From an uncultured Bacteroidales bacterium (GTDB lineage: Bacteria > Bacteroidota > Bacteroidia > Bacteroidales > P3), in the NCBI GenBank assembly GCA_946401725.1, contig CAMIVE010000002.1, forward strand, positions 40,963 to 104,962: a DNA stretch of 64,000 nucleotides, written 5' to 3'. Below, in pieces: positions 1-9,558 of this stretch. Each line of letters begins with the position of its first letter. Position 1 is the stretch's first letter. A program made the position numbers and the translations under genes. Below the pieces are notes generated by a model, which ran no database searches, had not been told where the DNA came from, and saw nothing but the letters and a program-made list of their open reading frames with translations.

Positions 1-1153
1 CCGCCGCCGCCTTTGCAAACAGCGCTTGCTTCTCCGCCGGCGGCATCGCCGCCCAGTATTCCAGCGCCTCTTCGATCCTCCGCGCCAGCGCCTGCGGGTC
101 GGGCGCCTGCGATTTCCCCGTGGACGCGTCAAAGGGCACCGGCGCCACCAACGTGCCGATTCCATAGGCTGTCACCACGCGGTGTATCTCCGGGAAATCG
201 GTCGCCAGCACAGGTACGCCGGCCTGCACAAAGTCGGCTATCCGGTTGGGAAATGCATAGTAGTAGTTCAGTCCGCGGTTCTCCAGCAGCGACAGCCCCA
301 AACACGCATGTCGGGTCAGTCCGTACAGCACCTCGGGCACCACGCGGCCCAGGAAGGTGACGCGCTCCCGCAGGTCGGCCCGCTCTGCCTCCCGTTTCAG
401 CCGCTCGTATTCGTCGCCCACTCCGGCCACAACCAGATGGCAGTCGTCCAGATAGGGCATTGCCTCCATCACCCACTCTATTCCGCGCCCCACATTCACG
501 GCTCCCTGGTACAACAGCAGCCGCTTGCCGTCGGGCAACCGTTCCAGCAGCGCCTCCGACTGGATCCTGTCGGCCTCCTCCTGCCGCTTGCGCACCATCG
601 GCACATTCCGCACCACGCCCATCGTCAGACCGTAGCGCTCTCTGTATATCTCCGCTATCGACTCGCACACCGTCACCGCCGCGGTCCGCTTCCGCTGGGC
701 CATCCGGGGAAACAGGCGCTTCTCTATGCCGGTCCAGAACCGCTTCACCCGCGGGCGGCCCACCAGTTCGGGGACCTCGGGAAACAGCTCGTGGGCGTCG
801 AAAAACAACGGCTTCCTGCGCAACACCGCCGCCCAGTAGTTCGCTGGCAGCGTGTCGGTGTCGTTCGCATAGAACAGGTCGGCCTTCATGAAAAGCAGCC
901 GCAGGAACAGACGCATATTGTACTCCGCATAGAAGAACACCTTCTTGCGGAACAGCAGCCGCATCCGCACCGTCTCGTAGCTACGCTCCACCGCGCCGCT
1001 CTCCCGCAGCCGCCGGCCCACCAGCGTCACGCGGTAACCGGCCTCCTGCAGCGCACTGCAGCTGCGGTGCACCCGCTGGTCGGTCACCAGGTCGTTGGTC
1101 ACCGTCACCACAATGCGCTTCCGCTGCCCGTCTGTCGTCTCTTTCGTTTTCAT
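1..1153 (-). CDS. Glycosyltransferase (GT4-like), 3' end runs off the window
   Basis: Minus-strand reading from ATG at 1153: MKTKETTDGQRKRIVVTVTNDLVTDQRVHRSCSALQEAGYRVTLVGRR...DLFYANDTDTLPANYWAAVLRRKPLFFDAHELFPEVPEL...; GT4-like N-terminus. Missing from the ORF track because no stop lies in the window. Confidence 0.85.
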   Translation of the reverse strand, partial: MKTKETTDGQRKRIVVTVTNDLVTDQRVHRSCSALQEAGYRVTLVGRRLRESGAVERSYETVRMRLLFRKKVFFYAEYNMRLFLRLLFMKADLFYANDTDTLPANYWAAVLRRKPLFFDAHELFPEVPELVGRPRVKRFWTGIEKRLFPRMAQRKRTAAVTVCESIAEIYRERYGLTMGVVRNVPMVRKRQEEADRIQSEALLERLPDGKRLLLYQGAVNVGRGIEWVMEAMPYLDDCHLVVAGVGDEYERLKREAERADLRERVTFLGRVVPEVLYGLTRHACLGLSLLENRGLNYYYAFPNRIADFVQAGVPVLATDFPEIHRVVTAYGIGTLVAPVPFDASTGKSQAPDPQALARRIEEALEYWAAMPPAEKQALFAKAAA

Positions 1154-1258
1154 CTCCCCTCTAACGGCACACCCCCGAAATTATTGCCCCACGTCGCTCT
1201 TTCGGTGCAATTCCGCATCTCCTTTGCAACTTTTTTTTGCAGGTTTCGGAAAAGTTGT

Positions 1259-1266
1259 TACCTTTG
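1259..1266 (+). promoter_or_regulatory. Bacteroidota -7 element TACCTTTG upstream of topA (T-rich/TTTG element about 19-20 nt upstream)
   Basis: Sequence ttttttttgcaggtttcggaaaagttgttacctttgc; matches TTTG-N19-21-TAnnTTTG architecture. Confidence 0.55.
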
Positions 1267-1356
1267 CATCTCCGACAGTCTCCCTCTCTTGGGAACCTTT
1301 TTTGTTGGATTTGAAAGAAATAAACAATTTATTATATAATATAGATACATATATAT

Positions 1357-3687
1357 ATGAAGAACCTTGTCATTGTTGAGTCTCCAGCCAAAGCGAAGAC
1401 AATCGAGAAATTCCTTGGGAAAGACTACGAAGTCATGTCAAGCTACGGACACATCCGCGACCTCGCCAAGAAGGAAATGAGCATCGATGTGGACAACAAC
1501 TACGAACCCGAATACCAGATCTCCGAAGAGAAAACCAAACTCGTCGCCGACCTCAAGAAAGCGGCTAAAAGCGCCGACCTCGTCTGGCTCGCCTCCGATG
1601 AGGACCGCGAAGGGGAAGCCATCGCCTGGCACCTCCGCGAAACACTCAACCTCCAGCCGGAGAAAACCAAGCGCATCGTCTTCAACGAAATCACCAAGAA
1701 CGCCATCCTCCACGCCATCGAGAACCCGCGCGACATCGACATGAACCTCGTCGACGCCCAGCAGGCACGCCGCGTGCTCGACCGCCTCGTCGGCTACGAG
1801 ATCAGCCCCATCCTCTGGGCTAAGATCAAACCGGCCCTCAGCGCCGGACGCGTCCAGAGCGTCGCCGTACGCCTCATCGTCGAACGCGAGAACGAAATCC
1901 GCGACTTCCAGTCCCAGAGCTACTTCCGCCTCACGGCCACCTTCCACACCTCCGACAACCGCAAACTCCTCGCCGAACTCTCGCGCCGCTTCGATACGGA
2001 AGAGGAAGCGCAGCAGTTCCTCGAGTCCATCGCCGATTCCCAGTTCACCGTCGACAAGGTCGAAACCAAGCCGGCCCGTCGCAGCCCCGCGCCTCCCTTC
2101 ACCACCTCCACCCTCCAGCAGGAGGCCAGCCGCAAACTGGGCTACTCCGTCGCACGCACCATGCAGATCGCTCAGCAGCTCTACGAGTCGGGATTCATCA
2201 CCTACATGCGTACCGACTCCACCAACCTCAGCGAACTCGCTCTCGATATGGCCCGCAAGCAGATCGGCGCCATGTACGGCGACAAGTACATCAAGACCCG
2301 CCGCTACCACACCAAGATCAAGGGGGCTCAGGAAGCCCACGAGGCCATCCGCCCCACCGATCTCCACCATACCGAAATCAACGCCGACGCCGCCCAGCGC
2401 CGTCTCTACGAGCTCATCTGGAAACGCACCATCGCCTCCCAGATGGCCGATGCCGAACTCGAGAAAACAACCATCGACATCGAAATCAGCAACCATAAGG
2501 ACCGCTTCTCCTGCGCCGGCGAACAGGTGCTCTTCGACGGCTTCCTCAAAGTCTACTTCGAGTCCACCGACGACGAGATCGAGGAAAGCCCCAACCACCA
2601 GCTGCCGCCCGTCAAAAACGGCATGAGCCTCTCCCTCGAAGTCGCTGAAGCCACCCAGCACTACACCCAGCACCCCCCGCGCTACACCGAAGCCTCCCTC
2701 GTCAAGAAACTCGAAGAACTCGGCATCGGCCGCCCCTCCACCTACGCTCCCACCATCTCCACCATCCTCAAACGCGAATACGTCATCAAGGAAGACCGCG
2801 GTCCGCAGGACTTCGACATCACCACCCTCTCCCTCGTCCCCGGCTCCCCCGTCGCCCGCAGCCGCAAGATCGAACACCTCGGCGCCGAGAAGGGCAAGCT
2901 CTTCCCCACCGACATCGGAACCATCGTCAACCAGTTCCTCATGGAGCACTTCAACGAGATCATGGACTACAACTTCACCGCCAAAGTCGAAAAGGACTTC
3001 GACGATGTCGCCAACGGCACCCAAGCCTGGCGCAACGTCATAGGCCAGTTCTACGTCCCCTTCCATCGCAATGTCAAGCAGACCCAGAGCCACTCCAAAC
3101 GCACCTCCGGCGAACGCCTCCTCGGCACCGACCCCGCCACCGGCAAGAATGTCTACGCCAAGATCGGCCGCTACGGAACGCTCATCCAGATCGGCGACAC
3201 CAACGCCGACGAGAAACCCCGTTTCGCCTCCATGAAGAAAGGACAGAGCATCGAGAACATCACCCTCGACGAGGCCCTCGACCTCTTCTCCCTCCCGCGC
3301 ACCATCGGCGACTTCGAAGGCACCGACGTCGTCGTCAGCATCGGCCGCTTCGGACCCTATGTCCGCCACAACGGTAAGTTCTACTCCCTCTCCAAGAACG
3401 ACGACCCCTACACCATCACCCTCGACCGCGCCACCGACATCATCAAGACCAAACGCGAGCAGGCCGAAGAGAAAGAGCGCTTCAAGAGCCTCTACCCCCA
3501 TGAAATCGGCGAATACGAGGGCGAGAAAGTGGTCTCCAACATCGGCAAGTTCGGACCCTACCTCACCTACAAGTCCGAAAACTACCGCATGCCCAAGTCG
3601 GGTGTCGACCCCCTCACCATCTCCCTCGCCGACGCCGTCGCCATCATCCGCGAAATCCAGGAGAAGAAATCCAAGAAAAAGAAATAA
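1357..3687 (+). CDS. topA: DNA topoisomerase I
   Basis: 776 aa; MKNLVIVESPAKAKTIEKFLGKDYEVMSSYGHIRDL, DEDREGEAIAWHL, FITYMRTDSTNLS. Confidence 0.97.
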   Translation: MKNLVIVESPAKAKTIEKFLGKDYEVMSSYGHIRDLAKKEMSIDVDNNYEPEYQISEEKTKLVADLKKAAKSADLVWLASDEDREGEAIAWHLRETLNLQPEKTKRIVFNEITKNAILHAIENPRDIDMNLVDAQQARRVLDRLVGYEISPILWAKIKPALSAGRVQSVAVRLIVERENEIRDFQSQSYFRLTATFHTSDNRKLLAELSRRFDTEEEAQQFLESIADSQFTVDKVETKPARRSPAPPFTTSTLQQEASRKLGYSVARTMQIAQQLYESGFITYMRTDSTNLSELALDMARKQIGAMYGDKYIKTRRYHTKIKGAQEAHEAIRPTDLHHTEINADAAQRRLYELIWKRTIASQMADAELEKTTIDIEISNHKDRFSCAGEQVLFDGFLKVYFESTDDEIEESPNHQLPPVKNGMSLSLEVAEATQHYTQHPPRYTEASLVKKLEELGIGRPSTYAPTISTILKREYVIKEDRGPQDFDITTLSLVPGSPVARSRKIEHLGAEKGKLFPTDIGTIVNQFLMEHFNEIMDYNFTAKVEKDFDDVANGTQAWRNVIGQFYVPFHRNVKQTQSHSKRTSGERLLGTDPATGKNVYAKIGRYGTLIQIGDTNADEKPRFASMKKGQSIENITLDEALDLFSLPRTIGDFEGTDVVVSIGRFGPYVRHNGKFYSLSKNDDPYTITLDRATDIIKTKREQAEEKERFKSLYPHEIGEYEGEKVVSNIGKFGPYLTYKSENYRMPKSGVDPLTISLADAVAIIREIQEKKSKKKK

Positions 3688-3708
3688 CCCTTACGCTATT
3701 ACCACCTT

Positions 3709-5544
3709 ATGAGGAAAGCTTGCCTTCTCATCATCACGCTGCTCGCTGTCAGCTGCCAGAAAGAAGACCTCTCGGGACGTATCCAGCTATTCGCCGAAGC
3801 CCTCAACAGCTCCAAGGTGGTGGTCGACGGACGCAACTCCCAGTGGGTCGACGGCGAACTACTTCGCATCAACAACACCACCAAGACAATTGATGTCTCT
3901 GGAGGAGTCGCCTCTATCGACAATACCACCGAGACCGTCACCGCCCCCTTCTACGCCATCTACCCCGCATCCCTATGTCCTGATGCCGACCTCACCGCTT
4001 CCGGCACCATCGACCTCACACTGCCTTCCACCTACCACTACCAACGGGACGGCTCTAGTAGACAAATCCTTCAACTCCCCATGGCCGCAGCGGCTGCCGA
4101 TGGCAACGAGCTACAATTCAAGCACCTTACAGCAGCACTGGCCGTAAGCGTCAAAAACCAGTTCGGCGACGACATCACCGTTAACGAAATAGTGGTTGAA
4201 AGCAGCCTGTCGCAAATCAGCGGCACACGAACCGTCGATTTCTCCAACATCACCAGCCAGACTGCCAACGACGTAAGTGTCACTGATGCTGAACGCAAGG
4301 TCAACATGGTCTTTGACGAACCGCTTGTGGTCGCCAACAACGAGAGCAAGGATGTGTTACTCCCCGTCCTTCCGGTAAGCAGCAGCAACAAATTCACCGT
4401 CACTGTTATCGCGACATTCAACGGCAAACGCTATTCGTTCAGCAGAACACAAAACACGGGCGGTGCCTTGGCTCGAAACGAGATAGGCTATGTGCCGGTC
4501 AATATGAGTGCTGCCGACGAACATGTAAGCATTCTGGTCAACTCGGCCTCCGATTTCTCCAGTCTGGTGTCCTATATCAACGGTCTCTCCGCTAGCGGAA
4601 ATACCGTCCGCGTCACTATTGACGGCACCGTCAACCTCGGTGGCGCCTCTGTCACCCCCATCAATGTCCAAGGGAATACCCTTGTCATCGAAGGCACCAA
4701 CAACGCTGTCCTCAAAAACATGACGTTTTCGGGCGCCAGCAACTACTACGGACTGACCTATTCCACCAATGCCGCATCGTCAATCACCATCAACAACTTG
4801 ACAATGGAAGACATTACCATGCCTGGGTCGAATAGAACACAATGTTATATAGGTACCATGTGTGCTTACACTCAAGGAAATATAACTTTAAATGGCTGTA
4901 CCGTCAAAAATGTCAGTATTGGACAATCTTCTCAAACACTGGAAGCAGCGTTTGGTGGTCTAATAGGATATCTGCATGTTAATAGTACAGGTCGGGATCC
5001 TCTGGTCGCACAAATACAGAATTGCAATTTTTACCAAGACAATACTTTAATCAATCCGAGCATCACAAAACTGTCATATCCTTATCTAGGCGGAATAATA
5101 GGACAAATATATGAACAGAAAGATATTCGAATTCAGACAACAATAAGCAACTGTACTGTCTCTACATCCAACGAAAGTTCATTTTCCACCACAATAGCAA
5201 TGACAGGGAATCCTAATCCATTATATTTAGGAGGTCTAATTGGGTATTATAGAACTTATAATTCAACACCTGATTTTTCAAATCTAATTATTCATAACAC
5301 TGATGCTAAAATACTTTTTACTGTTACCCAAAGTGGACAAAATATTTACATCGGTGGTTTTATCGGATTTTGCATGGGATCAAATTATCCAAGCACAACC
5401 TATTGGAATGGAAATACTGTTTCTGGAGAAATAAATTATACAAGTGGAAGTACAATCCATGTGGGACAAGTGGTTGGAAACCGTACTGATGAATCCAACT
5501 GGGTCGGTCGCGTAACTCACACTGTTTCAAAAAATCCATTATAA
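3709..5544 (+). CDS. Fimbrillin-like (Mfa/FimB-type N-terminus) surface lipoprotein with C-terminal GLUG/beta-helix-like repeats
   Basis: Lipobox LLAVSCQKE; fimbrillin-like N-terminal half; repeated GGLIGYL / GGIIGQI / GGLIGYY / GGFIGFC segments. Confidence 0.65.
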   Translation: MRKACLLIITLLAVSCQKEDLSGRIQLFAEALNSSKVVVDGRNSQWVDGELLRINNTTKTIDVSGGVASIDNTTETVTAPFYAIYPASLCPDADLTASGTIDLTLPSTYHYQRDGSSRQILQLPMAAAAADGNELQFKHLTAALAVSVKNQFGDDITVNEIVVESSLSQISGTRTVDFSNITSQTANDVSVTDAERKVNMVFDEPLVVANNESKDVLLPVLPVSSSNKFTVTVIATFNGKRYSFSRTQNTGGALARNEIGYVPVNMSAADEHVSILVNSASDFSSLVSYINGLSASGNTVRVTIDGTVNLGGASVTPINVQGNTLVIEGTNNAVLKNMTFSGASNYYGLTYSTNAASSITINNLTMEDITMPGSNRTQCYIGTMCAYTQGNITLNGCTVKNVSIGQSSQTLEAAFGGLIGYLHVNSTGRDPLVAQIQNCNFYQDNTLINPSITKLSYPYLGGIIGQIYEQKDIRIQTTISNCTVSTSNESSFSTTIAMTGNPNPLYLGGLIGYYRTYNSTPDFSNLIIHNTDAKILFTVTQSGQNIYIGGFIGFCMGSNYPSTTYWNGNTVSGEINYTSGSTIHVGQVVGNRTDESNWVGRVTHTVSKNPL

Positions 5545-5564
5545 TCAAATCAATAATCATCCTT

Positions 5565-5756
5565 ATGAAAACGAAAGAAATATATACCCAACCGAAACTT
5601 ACCGTCGTGAAATTCCAGGTGGAACGGGGTTTTGACGCCAGTAATGCACCTGCAAGCATCGGCCTGCATCAAGACGAGTTACCTATGGAAAGCTTCGACT
5701 TTCGCAGTGGTTGGAGCGACGAAAGTGACGGCAACAGCAATACTTTTTGGGATTAA
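5565..5756 (+). CDS. Small 63-aa protein of the Bacteroidales 'MKxxxIYxxPxxxVxxFxVExGF.AS' type
   Basis: MKTKEIYTQPKLTVVKFQVERGFDASNAPASIGLHQDELPMESFDFRSGWSDESDGNSNTFWD; starts 20 bp after the preceding stop. Confidence 0.65.
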   Translation: MKTKEIYTQPKLTVVKFQVERGFDASNAPASIGLHQDELPMESFDFRSGWSDESDGNSNTFWD

Positions 5757-5782
5757 ACCACCATTTTTACACCAAAAAACAA

Positions 5783-5816
5783 AGAAGACCACCCCTCGGA
5801 GTGGTCTTCTCTCTTT
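5783..5816. terminator. Rho-independent terminator hairpin
   Basis: AGAAGACCAC-ccctcgga-GTGGTCTTCT followed by T-run. Confidence 0.75.
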
Positions 5817-5848
5817 TTTCTACTAGTCTGTTTCTGCAATCCATCAGC

Positions 5849-6508
5849 CTACCAGCGGCCGTAGTGGATGCGCGTGGTGTCCCACTTGTCCTTGGGCTGC
5901 TCGCCACCAGCGGGGGTGCCGACGGGGACGATGGCGTAGGGTACTACATTGCCGGGCAGCTTCAGGAAATTACGCACGGGCTCCATCTGATTCGGGAAGG
6001 GATAGCAGGCGGTCCACACGGCTCCGAGACCATGGGCTTCGACGGCAAGAAGGAAATTCTCCACACAGGCGCCCATGTCGTCTCGCCAGATGGGATTGGG
6101 CGTGGTGACGGCAGGCGCTTGGGGATTCTCTCGCGGAGGACGCGTCACGGTGGTGTCGGCACAGAAAATGAAGACGGCGGACGACTGCTTGAATTTCTCC
6201 AGGTTGAAATTGCCGGCAAAAAGCGTATCGTACTGGCTCTTGTCGGTCATCACCACGATATGCCAAGGACGGATATCCATCCCCGACGGGGCGGCAACGG
6301 CTGCGCGCAACAGGGTCTCCATAACGGTATCGGAAATGGGGTCGGCGGTGTAACTGCGCACGCTCTTGCGCTGCATGATGGTGGCAATGGTGGCTTCCGC
6401 TCTGTCGGCCGAAGGGTCAGCAGATTTGTTTTCTTTGCCGCAACAGGCGGCTGTCATGGCAGCCAGGGTCAAAAGGGCTGCACTGAGCATAAGGATTTGT
6501 TTTTTCAT
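5849..6508 (-). CDS. Nitroreductase family lipoprotein
   Basis: 219 aa; lipobox MTAACCGKE; RKSVRSYTADPISDTVMETLLRAAVAAPSGMDIRPWHIVVMTD. Confidence 0.85.
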   Translation of the reverse strand: MKKQILMLSAALLTLAAMTAACCGKENKSADPSADRAEATIATIMQRKSVRSYTADPISDTVMETLLRAAVAAPSGMDIRPWHIVVMTDKSQYDTLFAGNFNLEKFKQSSAVFIFCADTTVTRPPRENPQAPAVTTPNPIWRDDMGACVENFLLAVEAHGLGAVWTACYPFPNQMEPVRNFLKLPGNVVPYAIVPVGTPAGGEQPKDKWDTTRIHYGRW

Positions 6509-6555
6509 GGGGTATGATGTTTAAGGTTTTTATTATTTATGGTTCCTATTATATA

Positions 6556-8352
6556 TTATAGTCTGGCGGTGCGTTGATAGATATACTGGAGGAGGTATCT
6601 GACGAATCGGTCGTGTTGGGGCGACGGGCTGCCTTGCACGGGGGTGGATCGGCCGTTGACACAGTCGAAACTGGTGACGCCACTGCTGTCTATCAGATTA
6701 CAGCCGTTCTTGTATGTGTGGAGCGCGAAATGGGGTAAACGGGCATAGGCTGGACTCAGCACATTGCGGCTCAACACAAAATCTGTGGCGTCAATCCCCA
6801 GCTGCGCAAGCAGCGTGGCGGCCAGGTCGCTCTGACTCATCAAGCATTCTACCTGCCGGGGGCCGCGGACGGCACCTCCTACCCATACCATGGGCACATG
6901 GGCCACGCTCGGGTCGCCGGTGGACTGCCCCGCCCGCACGGTGACGCCGTGGTCGGGAAGGATGACAACCAGCAGGCTGTCCCACTGGGGAAGCCTGCGC
7001 AACTGCTCGACAAAAACGCCAATGCAGGAGTCGGTATAGGCAAAGGAGTTCTTCCGGTCGTCGGCCAACCGCCGCATCGGCACCTGCCAGGGTTCATGGC
7101 TGCTGAGGGTGAGGATGACATTGAACGAGGGGGCGGCGAAAGCGAACGACTCGGCCCGCAGGGTGTAGGCGTCGGGCGCCCCCCAGTTGCTGAGCCGTCG
7201 GCTGTCAGCGAAGGCTTCGCTGCCCAAAACCTCCTCAAAGCCGGTCTCGTTCAGGTAACAGCGCATATTGGTGAAATCGATATCTCCTCCATAAACAAAG
7301 CGGGTATGGTACCCTTCGCGGGCCAGCGTGGAGGCGAGCGCGGGTATCTTGCGGCACTTGTCGGTCATCTTCATCAGCGAGGTGGTGGGCATCCCCTGCC
7401 ACCCGTTGAGTACGGAGACAACACCGCGGTCGGTGCGGAAACTGTTGGCCTGGCAGTGGGTGAAACTGACGCCTTCGCGACTGAGCCGCTGTAGGTTGGG
7501 CGCCACACTGTCGTTCATCACCATGTCCCAGCCGCCGCCTTCCCAGATGATCACCAGCACATGGGGTCGTGCGGTGGTAAGCAGGGTGTCGACGATCTGG
7601 CCGTCGGTGGCGAAACAGGGGGCAACGGCCGTCTGGACCTCCTCAAAACTGGCATAATCGAACTCGTGCTCCAAATCCTCGGTCTTGAAGAGGGAGTGGA
7701 TCATATTGAACAGTGGGTTGAGCGCCGCGTGATTGCAGAAGGGATGGGGTGAGAAGTAGGCAAACGAGGGATTGGCGGTCGATTGGGTGACACTGCCGCG
7801 CATGCCGAGGAAAAGCAGGCCGGCCAAAGGGAGGAAAAGGAATGCATGCCATTTGCGCTGCATGGATTCGACACGCTCGGGCGTGACACGTCGCATCAGA
7901 TACTGGAAAAGCCAACACAATAAGCCGATAACAACGGCTCCGAGCAGGATGCTCCACCAGGTGACTGACGCCAGCATGTCCTTGGGCTTGGCGGCATAGA
8001 TGAGGTCGTTGGCGTCTATCTTGGCACCCCAGAAGGCGTAGAGGATGACATCGGCCACGAAAAGCAGCGCCATCAACACGGCGGCAAACCAATAATAGGG
8101 TACCAGCACTTTGCGCAACGCGGTGCTACGGAGAAAACAGCTGACCACCAGCACAATCAAGGGGACGACAAGCAGATAGCAGGCGGCGACGGAATCGAGC
8201 TTGAGTCCGTGGAGCAGCACGGCGGCACAGCTCCCGAAGGGGGCGCCGGCGGCATGGCCTATGTTGACAAGCATAAAGACGACTTTCTGCCCGACAAAGA
8301 CGAGGAGCAGCGTGATATAAAGGCGGAGTAGGAACAGGATGCGGGTGCTCAT
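6556..8352 (-). CDS. LTA synthase family membrane sulfatase/phosphotransferase
   Basis: 598 aa; N-terminal multi-TM, then NVVLIIWEGGGWDMV-like, SFRTDRGVVSVLNGW, LPDHGVTV motifs. Confidence 0.85.
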   Translation of the reverse strand: MSTRILFLLRLYITLLLVFVGQKVVFMLVNIGHAAGAPFGSCAAVLLHGLKLDSVAACYLLVVPLIVLVVSCFLRSTALRKVLVPYYWFAAVLMALLFVADVILYAFWGAKIDANDLIYAAKPKDMLASVTWWSILLGAVVIGLLCWLFQYLMRRVTPERVESMQRKWHAFLFLPLAGLLFLGMRGSVTQSTANPSFAYFSPHPFCNHAALNPLFNMIHSLFKTEDLEHEFDYASFEEVQTAVAPCFATDGQIVDTLLTTARPHVLVIIWEGGGWDMVMNDSVAPNLQRLSREGVSFTHCQANSFRTDRGVVSVLNGWQGMPTTSLMKMTDKCRKIPALASTLAREGYHTRFVYGGDIDFTNMRCYLNETGFEEVLGSEAFADSRRLSNWGAPDAYTLRAESFAFAAPSFNVILTLSSHEPWQVPMRRLADDRKNSFAYTDSCIGVFVEQLRRLPQWDSLLVVILPDHGVTVRAGQSTGDPSVAHVPMVWVGGAVRGPRQVECLMSQSDLAATLLAQLGIDATDFVLSRNVLSPAYARLPHFALHTYKNGCNLIDSSGVTSFDCVNGRSTPVQGSPSPQHDRFVRYLLQYIYQRTARL

Positions 8353-8364
8353 GGTGCTGATGGT

Positions 8365-9558
8365 TTAACTTTGATGGGTCTGTGTTTTGAGTCGTATGCC
8401 GTAATGCCACTCAATGAAATCGGCATGTGCGCCGTGGGCTTTGATGGAAACACCGACAAAATGGCGTATTCGACGGACATCGTCTCCGAAATGGTAGAAA
8501 AGGCCGACTCGCTCATAATAGGAGGTGTAGGCTTGGTCGGATTTCAAAAGGTAGGTCGCCAACGCCAGATGGAGCGACAGCCGGTGAAAACAGGTCTCGT
8601 AATTGGCACAGAGCCCGACATAAAAGGGCAAAGGATAGTCGTCATGCTCTATATTGCGCACTCCGGTATGGGTGGTGTTGTAGGTAAGGTCCAGATTGGC
8701 TCCTACCGCCCGGCAGGGAGTGAACCAGTACTGCCACCCCATACGTCCGGTATAGGCATAATAGAGGCGGTCGGGGACTTTGATGGTGCGGGTCCGGACG
8801 ACGCCCGAGGCGTAGGAGACGAAAAAGGAATGCCCCGGATAGGCCTCCTGTCGGCAGGCAGTGGACAAAATACGGCAGGCAGTGGAATCGACAAGCTGCC
8901 ATTCGCTGGTCGGTAAAGCGGGCAAAGTGCGGTGGGGGAATCGGTAGCCTAGTTCTACCTGCAGGTAATTGAGCCCTTTGTTGGGCCGCACAAGGTAACC
9001 GTTGGAGGAATGGTTGAACTTGCCGGCAACAACCAGGGCGGAACCGTCGGACAACGGTCGGTTGTAGGAAAGGCCGCACTGGATAAGGCAGTTGAGCGCC
9101 GATCCGATGAACACATTGTCTTCGTCGTGCGAACGGCTGTAGGGCTTCGTATAGTAGGCTAACCCCGCCCCCATCTCCAGCCGCAGTTGCCTGCCGCCAC
9201 CGAACGTCAAGAGGGGTTCGCTGATGAATCCTAACAGGCCGATCCGCTGGCCGGCAATGGCATTAGGGAAAAAGGTGAAATTGCCTCTGACACCGAGTTC
9301 ATAGGGTTGGCGTAAATGGTAGGGAGGGTCGATGGTGTCTGGAGAGTGGACAAGCCACACGCAGGGACGGCTCCAGGCGACATCCACGCCGGCAGAGATA
9401 TCGGCTATGTAACGCCATTCGGACGAATTGGGCACCGTATAGCCCGAAGTGAGCGAGGCGGTCCAATGATGCTGCGAATGCAATGGCGACACCAAAAGGA
9501 GCTGCACCACGGCAAGCACCATAAAGGACTTGCTTCGGACTATCGACCATTCTCTCAT
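8365..9558 (-). CDS. Acyloxyacyl hydrolase / PagL-like lipid A deacylase family outer-membrane protein
   Basis: 397 aa; signal peptide; GKFNHSSNGYLVRPNKGLNYLQVELGYRF is a PagL-like H-x-S motif. Confidence 0.7.
   Translation of the reverse strand: MREWSIVRSKSFMVLAVVQLLLVSPLHSQHHWTASLTSGYTVPNSSEWRYIADISAGVDVAWSRPCVWLVHSPDTIDPPYHLRQPYELGVRGNFTFFPNAIAGQRIGLLGFISEPLLTFGGGRQLRLEMGAGLAYYTKPYSRSHDEDNVFIGSALNCLIQCGLSYNRPLSDGSALVVAGKFNHSSNGYLVRPNKGLNYLQVELGYRFPHRTLPALPTSEWQLVDSTACRILSTACRQEAYPGHSFFVSYASGVVRTRTIKVPDRLYYAYTGRMGWQYWFTPCRAVGANLDLTYNTTHTGVRNIEHDDYPLPFYVGLCANYETCFHRLSLHLALATYLLKSDQAYTSYYERVGLFYHFGDDVRRIRHFVGVSIKAHGAHADFIEWHYGIRLKTQTHQS

Noticed and set aside
26-1339. 437-aa plus-strand ORF
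   Set aside because: H/R/P/Q-rich product antisense to the glycosyltransferase; artefact.
1438-3501. 687-aa minus-strand ORF antisense to topA
   Set aside because: Low-complexity V/G/D/E/A-rich product, mirror of the strongly GC3-biased topA; no RBS or family similarity. Codon-bias artefact.
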